Positions 1-8,593 of a DNA stretch of 64,000 nt are shown piece by piece. This DNA is from Flavobacterium rhamnosiphilum (lineage in GTDB: Bacteria; Bacteroidota; Bacteroidia; Flavobacteriales; Flavobacteriaceae). The notes beneath the pieces are model-generated. The model had not been told where the DNA came from. It made no database searches and saw only the letters and a list, made by a program, of their open reading frames with translations. Position 1 is the stretch's first letter. Each line of letters starts with the position of its first letter. The position numbers and the translations under genes were made by a program. The DNA is taken from positions 62,001 through 126,000 of the forward strand of contig NZ_SMLG01000009.1 in the NCBI RefSeq assembly GCF_004349195.1, in the 5' to 3' direction.

Positions 1-101
1 ACGTAACTATTCGGACTTACATACATCTGGGCATTGACACCGTTCTGTAAAAATAATCCAGTAACAATCAACAGCGTTCGTCTAAGTAATTTTGAGTCCA
101 T
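1..101 (-). CDS. N-terminus of an exported protein, cut by the window edge
   Basis: Reading the minus strand from an ATG at 101 gives about 33 codons that stay open to the window edge. They start MDSKLLRRTLLIVTGLF and continue to ...NAQMYVSP. This is a charged N-region, a hydrophobic core and an Ala-Gln cleavage site, so it looks like a signal peptide. Residues after the site resemble the start of large secreted Flavobacterium proteins, but too little is visible to name a family. The plus-strand ORF over the same bases is a shadow. Confidence 0.6.
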   Translation of the reverse strand, partial: MDSKLLRRTLLIVTGLFLQNGVNAQMYVSPNSY

Positions 102-566
102 AAGCTTGCTTATTAAATTAATTCGTCTAAAATCAGATTCTTTTATAAGACATTTTATTTCAGTATATTATTTTAATTATAAAAAAAGAAGCCCTATTAT
201 GAGTCCTAAAAAAGCTAAAAACACACATTTACAATCAAGGGTTTTAGAAAAAAAATCTGTTTTGAATTATTTTTATCTAAAGTTACAAAAAAATAGAATA
301 AGAGTTAGTATAAAAATCGATAAAAAGTACAAATAATCGATTAAATACATGTTTTTATATTATAATTACATCATTTCTTACGATTAATTGAATTCCAAAA
401 TATTAAATATCAGTAATTAAATGATTCATAATTTTCAATAAAAAATTACTTTAACAAACTGTAAGTTAATCCTGTACATTGTTTTAGATTAAAAACAGAA
501 AGTCGTAAAATGCAATCGAAAGTAACATCAAAATAGTATTAAGTCCTAAAATAATTCTGACAAGCA
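102..566. other. Intergenic region without recognised genes
   Basis: About 465 very AT-rich bases lie between two minus-strand genes. No convincing short ORF, tRNA or strong hairpin with a T-tract was seen. It probably holds the promoter of the truncated exported-protein gene to its left. Confidence 0.5.
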
Positions 567-908
567 CTACTTATTTTTTAAGTATAAATAGTTCCTAAAA
601 CCTAAAAAAGGCCTGCTTTTTAGATATTCAAAATTAGATTCATTAGCGTAAGCTTCTCTTTCAAAACTGATATTTCTATACGCCAAATAGGTATTTTTAT
701 ATTGAAACAAGCGAACAAGATATTCTAACAAATACCAAACAAAAAAAGGCAGTATTAAAAGTTCCAGTTGCTGCCGAAGATGAATTTTTTCATGGTTGAT
801 AAAAATGACATTCTCTTTATCTACACCATATTTTACAAACACAAAAGGAAATACAGTTAGTCCGCGATATCCTTTAGGAATTAAATATTTAGCAACAATC
901 AGAAACAT
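567..908 (-). CDS. Small membrane protein with HExxH motif, function unknown
   Basis: This 113-residue protein has the motif HEKIH at about residues 39-43, in NHEKIHLRQQLE, followed by a hydrophobic segment at about 50-68. A second acidic stretch, EREAYANE, comes about 40 residues later. HExxH plus a downstream Glu is the zinc-ligand layout of minimal gluzincin-type metallopeptidases such as the M56/BlaR1 group, but the protein is far shorter than those families. I do not recognise a named family. Peptidase activity is inference from the motif only. The gene stands alone, 100 bases from the divergent DUF5522 gene. Confidence 0.6.
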   Translation of the reverse strand: MFLIVAKYLIPKGYRGLTVFPFVFVKYGVDKENVIFINHEKIHLRQQLELLILPFFVWYLLEYLVRLFQYKNTYLAYRNISFEREAYANESNFEYLKSRPFLGFRNYLYLKNK

Positions 909-1013
909 TCGCTATAAAATTTATAAATTTGTAATAATAAAATGGTTCTATTTAATGAAAAACTCATTCGTTTGAGTTGATTTCATGAATTTTACAATCG
1001 AATAATCCCAAAT

Positions 1014-1190
1014 ATGATTGACCAAAGTAATGAAAATAAATTAATAGAAGGGGAAGATTTCTATTACACGCCTGAAGGCTATAAATGTTTTACTGAGAAA
1101 CACCATTTAAAACGTGGTTATTGCTGTAAGAGTGGTTGTCGTCATTGTCCTTATGGATTTGATAAAAAAACAGGAACGAATAAAAAGTAA
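1014..1190 (+). CDS. DUF5522-like cysteine-rich small protein
   Basis: A 58-codon ORF starts at ATG 1014 and ends at TAA 1188-1190. It contains the ordered cluster GYKCFT, HHLKRGYCC, SGCRHCPYGF, with five Cys and several His, followed by a Lys-rich tail. This matches the short DUF5522 proteins (cysteine cluster with CRHCPYG) common in Bacteroidetes, as I recall the family. The CxxC/CC arrangement suggests metal binding, but no function is known. It lies divergently from the HExxH membrane protein and upstream of hutU. Confidence 0.7.
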   Translation: MIDQSNENKLIEGEDFYYTPEGYKCFTEKHHLKRGYCCKSGCRHCPYGFDKKTGTNKK

Positions 1191-1484
1191 ACAGTTTTCA
1201 GATAGCAGTTTTCAGTGTTCAATCACAAAATTAACTAACCCTAAAATATGGATAATCAATCATTAAAGTATAGGATTAAAATATACAAATCCTACCATAG
1301 ATCGGATATCCGTTATCCATAGTCGTTTTTTTTTATTGGCTGCATTCCTTAACTAAAATGAGGAACAAAATGCGAATCGAGTATAAATACAATTCGAAAA
1401 TGAGTTAATTTGAAGACATAAAAATGTAGAAAACATTGCTATTTCTTTAAATTTTTCAATATTTAAATTTTTCAATAAAAAAAC

Positions 1485-3467
1485 ATGACTTTTCAAGAAC
1501 AAATACAACAAGGAATTCCATCGGTTTTACCAAAACCGAAACCATACGAAATAGACATCAATCACGCTCCAAAACGTAAAGAAATCCTTTCGATTGAAGA
1601 AAAAAAATTAGCGTTACGTAACGCCTTACGCTATTTTGAACCACAACACCACGCTGAATTAATAAAAGAATTCTCGGAAGAATTGGAAACGTATGGTCGT
1701 ATTTATATGTACCGCTTGCGTCCGGATTATAAAATGTACGCAAGACCTATTGCCGAGTATCCCGGAAAATGTGAGCAAGCTAAAGCAATCATGTTAATGA
1801 TTCAAAATAATCTCGATTATGCCGTAGCACAACATCCGCATGAATTGATTACATACGGTGGGAATGGAGCTGTTTTTCAAAACTGGGCACAATATCTTTT
1901 GACGATGCAATACTTATCGGAAATGACCGATGAGCAAACATTGACGATGTATTCCGGACATCCGATGGGATTGTTTCCATCACATAAAGAAGCTCCAAGA
2001 GTTGTAGTAACAAACGGAATGGTAATCCCTAATTATTCTAAACCGGACGATTGGGAAAAAATGAATGCATTAGGTGTTTCTCAATACGGACAAATGACTG
2101 CCGGAAGTTACATGTACATCGGTCCGCAAGGAATTGTTCACGGAACAACCATTACCGTTTTGAATGGTTTTCGTAAAATAAAACGCAGTCCAAAAGGTGG
2201 CTTATTTGTAACCTCTGGTTTGGGCGGAATGAGTGGCGCACAACCGAAAGCCGGAAATATTGCCGGTTGTATCACCGTTTGTGCCGAAGTAAATGCAAAA
2301 ATAACACATATTCGTCACAGTCAAGGCTGGATAAACGAAGTGATTGAAGACATAGATAAACTGGTGCAACGAGTCGTTTTGGCTAAAGCCAATGAAGAAA
2401 TCGTTTCTATCGGGTATCTAGGAAACGTGGTCGATATTTGGGAAAAATTTGATCAGGAAAACATCCATATTGATTTAGGATCGGATCAAACATCTTTACA
2501 TAATCCTTGGGCTGGAGGCTATTATCCAATTGGAATTTCGTTTGAAGAAGCCAATGAAATGATGGCCAACAATCCCGATTTATTCAAAGAAAAGGTACAG
2601 GAAACGTTACGCAGACACACAACTGCAATTAACAAACACACTGCAAAAGGAACCTATTTCTTCGATTACGGAAATGCTTTCTTGCTGGAAGCTTCCCGTG
2701 CCGGTGCCGATATTATGGCAGAAAATCATATCGATTTCAGGTATCCAAGTTATGTACAGGATATTATGGGACCTATGTGTTTTGATTACGGATTTGGACC
2801 TTTCCGTTGGGTTTGTGCTTCGGGAAAACCGGACGATTTAGCCAAAACAGATGCTATTGCTTGTCAAGTTCTGGAAGAAATGGCAAAAACGGCACCTGAA
2901 GAAATTCAACAGCAAATGCAAGATAATATCCATTGGATAAAAGGCGCCCAGGAAAACAAACTGGTTGTAGGCTCACAAGCCCGAATTCTTTATGCCGATG
3001 CCGAAGGTCGTGTAAAAATTGCCGAAGCTTTTAATCAGGCTATTGCCAAAGGCGAAATAGGAACAGTAGTTTTGGGCAGGGATCATCACGATGTTTCCGG
3101 CACTGATTCCCCATACAGAGAAACTTCTAACATTTATGACGGCTCCCGTTTTACGGCTGATATGGCGATACAAAATGTTATTGGTGACAGCTTTAGAGGT
3201 GCCACTTGGGTATCCATTCACAATGGCGGAGGAGTTGGTTGGGGCGAGGTAATTAATGGTGGTTTTGGTATGGTTCTTGATGGTTCAAAAGAAGCTTCAA
3301 GGCGTTTAGCATCAATGCTTTTCTGGGATGTCAACAACGGGATTTCCAGAAGAAGTTGGGCTAGAAATGACGGAGCACTATTTGCCATAAAAAGAGCGAT
3401 GGAGACGCAACCTTTATTGAAAGTTACCATCCCTAATATAGTCGCCGACAATTTGTTGGATTTTTAA
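1485..3467 (+). CDS. hutU: Urocanate hydratase
   Basis: This 660-residue protein is urocanase, which hydrates urocanate to imidazolonepropionate in histidine degradation using tightly bound NAD+. Visible family features are YGGNGAVFQNWAQY near residue 123, the Gly-rich NAD-binding stretch TSGLGGMSGAQPKAG near 243-257, GSDQTSLHNPWAGGYYP near 332, and the C-terminal HNGGGVGWGEVINGGFG. It is about 100 residues longer than the roughly 557-residue proteobacterial form; I recall this longer form from Bacteroidetes. No other hut genes are adjacent, so the rest of the pathway must be elsewhere. The start is the first ATG after an AT-rich leader. Confidence 0.95.
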   Translation: MTFQEQIQQGIPSVLPKPKPYEIDINHAPKRKEILSIEEKKLALRNALRYFEPQHHAELIKEFSEELETYGRIYMYRLRPDYKMYARPIAEYPGKCEQAKAIMLMIQNNLDYAVAQHPHELITYGGNGAVFQNWAQYLLTMQYLSEMTDEQTLTMYSGHPMGLFPSHKEAPRVVVTNGMVIPNYSKPDDWEKMNALGVSQYGQMTAGSYMYIGPQGIVHGTTITVLNGFRKIKRSPKGGLFVTSGLGGMSGAQPKAGNIAGCITVCAEVNAKITHIRHSQGWINEVIEDIDKLVQRVVLAKANEEIVSIGYLGNVVDIWEKFDQENIHIDLGSDQTSLHNPWAGGYYPIGISFEEANEMMANNPDLFKEKVQETLRRHTTAINKHTAKGTYFFDYGNAFLLEASRAGADIMAENHIDFRYPSYVQDIMGPMCFDYGFGPFRWVCASGKPDDLAKTDAIACQVLEEMAKTAPEEIQQQMQDNIHWIKGAQENKLVVGSQARILYADAEGRVKIAEAFNQAIAKGEIGTVVLGRDHHDVSGTDSPYRETSNIYDGSRFTADMAIQNVIGDSFRGATWVSIHNGGGVGWGEVINGGFGMVLDGSKEASRRLASMLFWDVNNGISRRSWARNDGALFAIKRAMETQPLLKVTIPNIVADNLLDF

Positions 3468-3517
3468 AAAACTTGAGTATATCTTTAGTAAATATATAGT
3501 AATCAAATAATCACACC

Positions 3518-4060
3518 ATGAAAGCAATGAAACTCCTTCCCGTATTTCTACTTTTCGTAATTGCCTCTTGCAGTTCCGTAAAAGTATATTCAGATTATGA
3601 TAATAATGTAGATTTCAGTCAATACAAAACGTATGCTTTTCATAAAAAAGGCATCGATCGAGTGGAAATTTCAGAATTGGATAAGAAAAGAATACTTAAT
3701 GCCATAGACCGAGAACTAAGCAGAAAAGGGATGTCCAAAAGTGAAAATCCAGATTTGCTGATTAACATTCTCACCAAAGAAAGAGAAAAAATTGACGTGA
3801 ACCAATACAATGCCGGATGGGGTTATGGATGGGGTTACGGATGGAATCCTTATTTCTGGGGAGGACGCAGTACGTATGTTTCGTCTTCAACCGAAGGAAC
3901 ATTGTATATTGATTTAATCGATGCCAAGAAAAAAGAATTAGTTTGGCAAGGTGAAGGAGTTGGATATTTGACTGAAAACCGCAATGAAAAAGAAAAACAA
4001 ATCAATGAATTTGTGGCAAAAATTTTAGAACAATTCCCGCCTTCGGCTTCAAAAAAATAA
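3518..4060 (+). CDS. DUF4136-type lipoprotein
   Basis: This 180-residue protein has a lipoprotein signal, MKAMKLLPVFLLFVIASCSS, with the lipobox Cys at residue 18. The mature part resembles the DUF4136 family: a YKTYAF-like opening, a central Gly/Trp-rich segment (GYGWGYGWNPYFWGG, about residues 104-118), and a strand pattern around GTLYIDLIDAKKKELVWQGEG. It should sit in the outer membrane facing the periplasm. Function is unknown. It ends only about 30 bases upstream of the ilv promoter. Confidence 0.75.
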   Translation: MKAMKLLPVFLLFVIASCSSVKVYSDYDNNVDFSQYKTYAFHKKGIDRVEISELDKKRILNAIDRELSRKGMSKSENPDLLINILTKEREKIDVNQYNAGWGYGWGYGWNPYFWGGRSTYVSSSTEGTLYIDLIDAKKKELVWQGEGVGYLTENRNEKEKQINEFVAKILEQFPPSASKK

Positions 4061-4065
4061 ATATT

Positions 4066-4099
4066 TTGATATGATCTTATCAGATAATCTATATATTTG
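4066..4099 (+). promoter_or_regulatory. Promoter of the ilv leader (TTG-N23-TATATTTG)
   Basis: TTG at 4066-4068 and TATATTTG at 4092-4099 match the Bacteroidetes -33/-7 consensus (TTG, 17-23 bases, TAnnTTTG). Transcription should start a few bases past 4099, just before the first leader peptide ATG at 4117. Confidence 0.7.
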
Positions 4100-4116
4100 C
4101 AGCTCAAACAAAAACA

Positions 4117-4173
4117 ATGAACAACTTAAATAACATTATTATCGCTATTAACATTATTGTAATTCAACAATAA
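4117..4173 (+). CDS. ilv leader peptide 1 (Ile/Val-rich, 18 aa)
   Basis: This 18-codon ORF, MNNLNNIIIAINIIVIQQ, has seven Ile, one Val and one Leu codon. It lies just after the promoter and ahead of an intrinsic terminator, which is the classical layout of a ribosome-mediated attenuator for branched-chain amino acid genes. CATTATTG (4152-4159), inside the Ile codons, can pair with CAATAATG (4168-4175) around the stop codon. GAGGT (4178-4182), just downstream, can pair with ACCTC (4219-4223) in the terminator's 5' arm. This gives alternative 1:2, 2:3 and 3:4 pairings. Translation and regulation are inferred. Confidence 0.8.
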   Translation: MNNLNNIIIAINIIVIQQ

Positions 4174-4216
4174 TGGCGAGGTGTTATATAAATAAGTAAG
4201 CAATATACAATTTATC

Positions 4217-4245
4217 AAACCTCCCACATCGGGAGGTTTTTTTAT
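4217..4245 (+). terminator. ilv attenuator terminator 1
   Basis: The stem AAACCTCCC (4217-4225) pairs with GGGAGGTTT (4231-4239) around a five-base loop and is followed by a T-rich tract. It sits between the two leader peptide ORFs. Confidence 0.85.
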
Positions 4246-4256
4246 TTAAATCAACT

Positions 4257-4313
4257 ATGAAAAATTTAGCAACAATTATCATTATCGTAATTATCATTAT
4301 TCGTTTCACATGA
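4257..4313 (+). CDS. ilv leader peptide 2 (Ile/Val-rich, 18 aa)
   Basis: This second 18-codon ORF, MKNLATIIIIVIIIIRFT, has a run of Ile-Ile-Ile-Ile-Val-Ile-Ile-Ile-Ile, stronger than leader 1. It starts 12 bases after the first terminator's T-tract and is itself followed by a second intrinsic terminator. Ile is encoded by both ATT and ATC, so one charged Ile-tRNA pool would be sensed across nine near-consecutive codons. Tandem arrangement of two complete attenuators before ilvB is unusual. Expression is inferred. Confidence 0.8.
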   Translation: MKNLATIIIIVIIIIRFT

Positions 4314-4340
4314 CGAGTCAGGATTATAGTATCAACTATC

Positions 4341-4380
4341 AGCCTTTCTCATCTAAAACTGAGAAAGGCTTTTTTTTTTT
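4341..4380 (+). terminator. ilv attenuator terminator 2
   Basis: AGCCTTTCTCA (4341-4351) pairs perfectly with TGAGAAAGGCT (4360-4370) around an eight-base loop, followed by ten T residues. It lies 60 bases before ilvB. Confidence 0.88.
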
Positions 4381-4440
4381 AAATCTAACACAATACCCAA
4401 AACAGAAAACTCATAAAAATCCAGAAACAAAAACAAAAAA

Positions 4441-6183
4441 ATGAAAACAACAGTACGCTCACTAAAAGAAAAAACCAAAACAATCAATACAACAGGCAGT
4501 CTTGCCGTTATTGACGCTTTATTATCTGAAAAAGCAGATACTATTTTTGGCTATCCCGGAGGAGCCATTATGCCAATATACGATGCACTTTATGACTTTA
4601 AAGACAAGCTAAATCATATATTAGTGCGTCACGAACAAGGCGCTATTCATGCGGCTCAGGGCTATGCAAGAGTAAGCGGAAAAACGGGTGTTGTTTTTGC
4701 GACTAGCGGACCCGGCGCAACCAATTTGGTAACAGGCTTGGCCGATGCGATGATAGATTCCACTCCGTTAGTTTGCATCACTGGACAGGTATTTGCTCAT
4801 TTATTAGGCACCGATGCTTTTCAGGAAACCGACATCATCAACATAACGACCCCAATAACAAAATGGAACTACCAGGTTACAGATGCCAAAGAGATTCCTG
4901 AAGCAATTGCAAAGGCTTTTTTTATTGCAAAAAGCGGGCGGCCAGGTCCCGTTTTAATAGATATTACCAAAAATGCACAATTACAATTGTTTGATTATAT
5001 TGGCTACAGACCTTGTATTCATGTCAGAAGTTACCGTGCAAAACCAAATGTTCGTATAGCATACATTGAGAAAGCGGCCGTCATAATCAACCAAGCCAAA
5101 AAACCATTCGTAATATTTGGTCAAGGCGTATTATTAGGCAATGCCGAAAAAGAATTCCAAGCTTTTATTGAAAAAGCGGGATTGCCAGCCGCTTGGACCA
5201 TTATGGGAATGAGCGCGATTCCTACAGACCATCCGCTGGGCGTAGGCATGCTTGGGATGCACGGCAATTACGGCCCGAATTATTTAACTAACGAATGCGA
5301 TGTTTTGATTGCAGTAGGAATGCGTTTTGACGACAGGGTTACTGGGCGATTGGATAAATATGCCAAACAGTCTCAAATTATCCATATGGATATTGACCCG
5401 GCTGAAATTGACAAAAACATTCAAACGACCGTCCCTGTTTGGGGAGATTGCAAAGAAACATTGCCCTTGCTCACCCATTTATTAGATAAAAAAATACATC
5501 GAGAATGGTTCAACGAATTTGAAATAAAAAGAGAAAAAGAAACCACCGTAGTAATTCAAAAAGAGCTACATCCTACCGAAGGCGGCTTGACTATGGGGGA
5601 AGTAATAAACATACTTAACGAATTAACGGGAGGCGATGCCGTTATTGTTACCGATGTAGGCCAACACCAAATGGTAACCTGCCGCTATGCCAAACAAAAC
5701 AAAACCCGAAGCAACATCACCAGTGGCGGTTTAGGAACCATGGGATATGCCTTGCCAGCTGCTATTGGGGCTAAATTTGGTGCGCCTGAAAGACAAGTCA
5801 TAGCCATTATGGGCGATGGAGGTGCACAAATGAACATCCAGGAACTAGGAACCATTATGCAGTTTCAACCCAATGTAAAAATCTTAATTCTCAACAATAG
5901 TTTTTTAGGAATGGTACGCCAATGGCAAGAATTATTTCATGAAAAAAGATACTCCTTTACAGATATTCAAAGCCCCAATTTTGTTCAAGTTGCCAAAGGA
6001 TATAAAATTGACGGAAGGCAAGTTTCCAAAAGAGAAGACTTAAGGGAAAGCCTGAAGCAAATGTTGGATCATCCAAGTGCATTCCTATTGGAAGTGGCAG
6101 TAATTCATGAAGACAATGTTTTCCCCATGGTGATGCAAGGAAAAGGGGTAGCAGAAATTATTTTAAGCAAAGAAGAAATCTAA
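4441..6183 (+). CDS. ilvB: Acetolactate synthase, large (catalytic) subunit
   Basis: This 580-residue ThDP- and FAD-dependent enzyme condenses pyruvate with pyruvate or 2-oxobutyrate in Val/Leu/Ile synthesis. Key features are FGYPGGAIMPIYDAL (residues about 36-50), the catalytic Glu of HEQGA at residue 65, the SGPGATNLVTG stretch, and the ThDP/Mg motif beginning GDGGAQMN near residue 458 and continuing to LILNNSFLGMVRQWQE. It heads ilvB-ilvN-ilvA, all on the plus strand, and is preceded by two Ile/Val attenuators. ilvD and ilvC, often in the same cluster in related bacteria, are not here. Confidence 0.95.
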   Translation: MKTTVRSLKEKTKTINTTGSLAVIDALLSEKADTIFGYPGGAIMPIYDALYDFKDKLNHILVRHEQGAIHAAQGYARVSGKTGVVFATSGPGATNLVTGLADAMIDSTPLVCITGQVFAHLLGTDAFQETDIINITTPITKWNYQVTDAKEIPEAIAKAFFIAKSGRPGPVLIDITKNAQLQLFDYIGYRPCIHVRSYRAKPNVRIAYIEKAAVIINQAKKPFVIFGQGVLLGNAEKEFQAFIEKAGLPAAWTIMGMSAIPTDHPLGVGMLGMHGNYGPNYLTNECDVLIAVGMRFDDRVTGRLDKYAKQSQIIHMDIDPAEIDKNIQTTVPVWGDCKETLPLLTHLLDKKIHREWFNEFEIKREKETTVVIQKELHPTEGGLTMGEVINILNELTGGDAVIVTDVGQHQMVTCRYAKQNKTRSNITSGGLGTMGYALPAAIGAKFGAPERQVIAIMGDGGAQMNIQELGTIMQFQPNVKILILNNSFLGMVRQWQELFHEKRYSFTDIQSPNFVQVAKGYKIDGRQVSKREDLRESLKQMLDHPSAFLLEVAVIHEDNVFPMVMQGKGVAEIILSKEEI

Positions 6184-6223
6184 ACTCCAAACCCAAAAAA
6201 GGAAATTTAAAAAAATAAAAGCG

Positions 6224-6811
6224 ATGAAACAAGAATATACATTAACCATCTACACCGAAAATCAAGTAGGTTTAATCAACAAAATTGCCATCATGTTCTC
6301 TCGGAGAAAAATTAGTTTAGAAAGTCTGAATACATCCCCTAGTGAAATCGAAAAAATATATAGATTTACCATCGTGGTAAAAGAGACCGAAACAGTGGTA
6401 AAAAATCTGGTTCGTCAAATAGAAAAAATAGTAGATGTTTTCAAAGTATATTGTAATACTAATGACGAAATTATCTGGCAACAAATGGCTTTGTACAAAG
6501 TGCCTACTGCTATCATTATGAAAGAGGTAAAAGTTGAACGATTATTGAGAGAATATGGCGCAAAGGCAGTAGTAATACAAGAAGATTACACCGTTTTTGA
6601 AGCCACAGGACAAGATGAAGAAGTAAACAATCTTCTTCAGGAACTGGACAAATTTGGCTTAATAGAATTCGTCAGAAGTTCCAGAATCGCTATCATCAAA
6701 TCGAGTGAAGGAATCCACAAAAAGGTTTTGGACATGGAGAAAAATGACCCAACAAAACAGCCCATCAATAACGAATTTTTAAATCATAAGAGCGTAATTT
6801 TTGAAATGTAA
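6224..6811 (+). CDS. ilvN: Acetolactate synthase, small (regulatory) subunit
   Basis: This 195-residue protein begins with an ACT domain: YTLTIYTENQVGLINKIAIMF, about residues 4-24, continuing to about 75. The C-terminal half resembles the ALS small-subunit C-terminal domain. It binds the catalytic subunit, raises its activity and gives feedback control by Val, from family knowledge. It starts 40 bases after ilvB and lies 11 bases before ilvA. Confidence 0.9.
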   Translation: MKQEYTLTIYTENQVGLINKIAIMFSRRKISLESLNTSPSEIEKIYRFTIVVKETETVVKNLVRQIEKIVDVFKVYCNTNDEIIWQQMALYKVPTAIIMKEVKVERLLREYGAKAVVIQEDYTVFEATGQDEEVNNLLQELDKFGLIEFVRSSRIAIIKSSEGIHKKVLDMEKNDPTKQPINNEFLNHKSVIFEM

Positions 6812-6822
6812 TAAAGAAAATC

Positions 6823-8067
6823 ATGAATATATTTAAAGAAGTATTAGCGGCAAAAAATCAGTTACAAGGAGTGGTTCCCGCTACTCCATTGACTGAGAAC
6901 CTGAATCTTTCCGATGAATTCGAATCAACCATCCTGCTAAAACGTGAAGATTTACAAATCGTTCGCTCCTACAAAATCAGAGGAGCCTACAACAAAATGA
7001 GTTCTCTTACTGAACAAGAAAAAAAGCAGGGTATTGTTTGCGCGAGCGCGGGAAATCATGCACAAGGAGTGGCATACTCTTGTAATCTGTTAAAAATAAT
7101 GGGCAAGATTTACATGCCCAAAACAACACCTAAACAAAAAGTAAAACAAGTACAGTTGTTTGGAAAATCATATGCAGAAATTGTTTTAATAGGAGATACT
7201 TTTGATGACGCTTACGCAAAAGCCGTAGCAGACGCAACACAAAGCAACAAAGCTTTTATTCACCCGTTTGATGACGTAAAAGTCATTGCAGGTCAAGGTA
7301 CAGTCGGATTAGAGATTCTAGAATCGTTTAAGGATCCTATCGATTATGTATTTATCCCTATTGGCGGTGGCGGATTGGCGGCTGGACTTTCGGAGGTTTT
7401 TAAACAGTTGAGCCCCAATACCAAAATTATTGGTATAGAACCCGAAGGCGCTCCTTCGATGAAAACATCTATTGCCAATGGCAAAAACACACCACTGGAA
7501 ACCATTGACAAATTTGTAGATGGCGCAGCGGTAAAACAGGTAGGCGACATCACTTTTGAAATTTGCAGTAAAAATTTAGATGATATCATTCTGGTTCCCG
7601 AAGGGAAAGTATGTACCACTATTTTGCGATTGTATAACGAAGAAGCCATGGTTGTTGAACCTGCCGGAGCGTTAGCCATTGCGGCTTTGGACTTTTATAA
7701 AGACCAAATAAAAGGCAAAAACATAGTTTGCATCGTCAGCGGAAGTAACAATGACATTGAAAGAACTGCCGAAATAAAGGAACGCTCTTTACTGTATGAA
7801 GGATTAATGCATTATTTCATGATTCAGTTTCCGCAACGTCCTGGTGCATTAAAGGAATTTGTAAATGATATTTTAGGCCCTGATGATGACATTACCTATT
7901 TTCAATTTACCAAAAAGAACAGTCGTGAGGTAGGTCCTGCAGTAGTTGGATTAGAACTAAAAAACAAAAATGACATTCTATCCATCAAATCCCAGATGAC
8001 GAACAAAGGTTTTGAGTTTAAATACCTCAATGAAAAGCAAGATTTATTTACGCATTTAATTGGGTAA
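6823..8067 (+). CDS. ilvA: Threonine ammonia-lyase (threonine deaminase)
   Basis: This 414-residue PLP enzyme converts threonine to 2-oxobutyrate, the first step specific to isoleucine. The PLP lysine is K51 in RSYKIRGAYNKM, and the phosphate-binding loop is GGGGLAAG near residue 180. A single ACT-like regulatory region follows at about 330-410 (FMIQFPQRPGALKEFV), so this is the shorter one-ACT biosynthetic form. It is the last gene of the ilv operon and ends at a clear terminator. Confidence 0.93.
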   Translation: MNIFKEVLAAKNQLQGVVPATPLTENLNLSDEFESTILLKREDLQIVRSYKIRGAYNKMSSLTEQEKKQGIVCASAGNHAQGVAYSCNLLKIMGKIYMPKTTPKQKVKQVQLFGKSYAEIVLIGDTFDDAYAKAVADATQSNKAFIHPFDDVKVIAGQGTVGLEILESFKDPIDYVFIPIGGGGLAAGLSEVFKQLSPNTKIIGIEPEGAPSMKTSIANGKNTPLETIDKFVDGAAVKQVGDITFEICSKNLDDIILVPEGKVCTTILRLYNEEAMVVEPAGALAIAALDFYKDQIKGKNIVCIVSGSNNDIERTAEIKERSLLYEGLMHYFMIQFPQRPGALKEFVNDILGPDDDITYFQFTKKNSREVGPAVVGLELKNKNDILSIKSQMTNKGFEFKYLNEKQDLFTHLIG

Positions 8068-8090
8068 AAGAATTATCCATTTTCAGCATA

Positions 8091-8117
8091 AAGGCCTACC
8101 TTTGCGTAGGCTTTTTT
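8091..8117 (+). terminator. Terminator of the ilvBNA operon
   Basis: GCCTAC (8094-8099) pairs with GTAGGC (8106-8111), extended by A/T and G/T pairs, followed by six T residues. It lies between ilvA and the hemoglobin gene. Confidence 0.8.
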
Positions 8118-8127
8118 ACACCCAATC

Positions 8128-8514
8128 ATGACAACACTCACTGATATTACCAACTTGGAAGACATCAAATTACTTGTTGACACCTTCTATTCTAAAGTTC
8201 AAAAAGACAGCTTTATTGGACCCATATTCAACGAAAAAATAGGCAATAACTGGCCCGATCATTTGGAAAAAATGTATCGTTTTTGGCAAACTATTTTACT
8301 CGAAGTACATTCTTATTCCGGAAGCCCGTTTCCACCACACAAACAATTACCGGTTGCCAAGGAACATTTTGAGCGTTGGATGGAAATTTTCACAGAAACT
8401 ACCGATAGTTTATTTGCAGGTCCATTAGCCGAAGAAGCAAAACTACGCGCCAAAAATATGGCTGAAATGTTCAATTATAAAATTGAGTATTTCCGCAATG
8501 CCGAAAAAAAATAA
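8128..8514 (+). CDS. Group III truncated hemoglobin
   Basis: This 128-residue protein fits group III (P-type) truncated globins. It has a Tyr at the likely B10 position (FYSKV, Y21), PIFNEKI, a Trp-rich helix (YRFWQTILL), SGSPFPPHKQLP, and the proximal His at about H80 in KEHFERWMEIF. Members bind heme and are linked to O2/NO chemistry, but physiological roles in Flavobacteriia are poorly defined. The ATG lies 10 bases after the ilv terminator, so it probably has its own promoter overlapping that region. Confidence 0.88.
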   Translation: MTTLTDITNLEDIKLLVDTFYSKVQKDSFIGPIFNEKIGNNWPDHLEKMYRFWQTILLEVHSYSGSPFPPHKQLPVAKEHFERWMEIFTETTDSLFAGPLAEEAKLRAKNMAEMFNYKIEYFRNAEKK

Positions 8515-8593
8515 AATTAACAATCCGTAGTTTTTACAGCAGCTTTTTAATCCAGACATCAGTTCACTTTTGCAAATAGTAACACATTCTTTC

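Noticed and set aside
34..336. Plus-strand 100-codon ORF at the window start
   Set aside because: It runs antisense to a signal-peptide-like minus-strand start at 101 and through AT-rich noncoding sequence; composition is not protein-like.
1191..1484. Possible leader or riboswitch before hutU
   Set aside because: A short direct repeat (AGCAGTTTTCAG-like) is present, but no stable alternative hairpins or T-tract terminator were seen.
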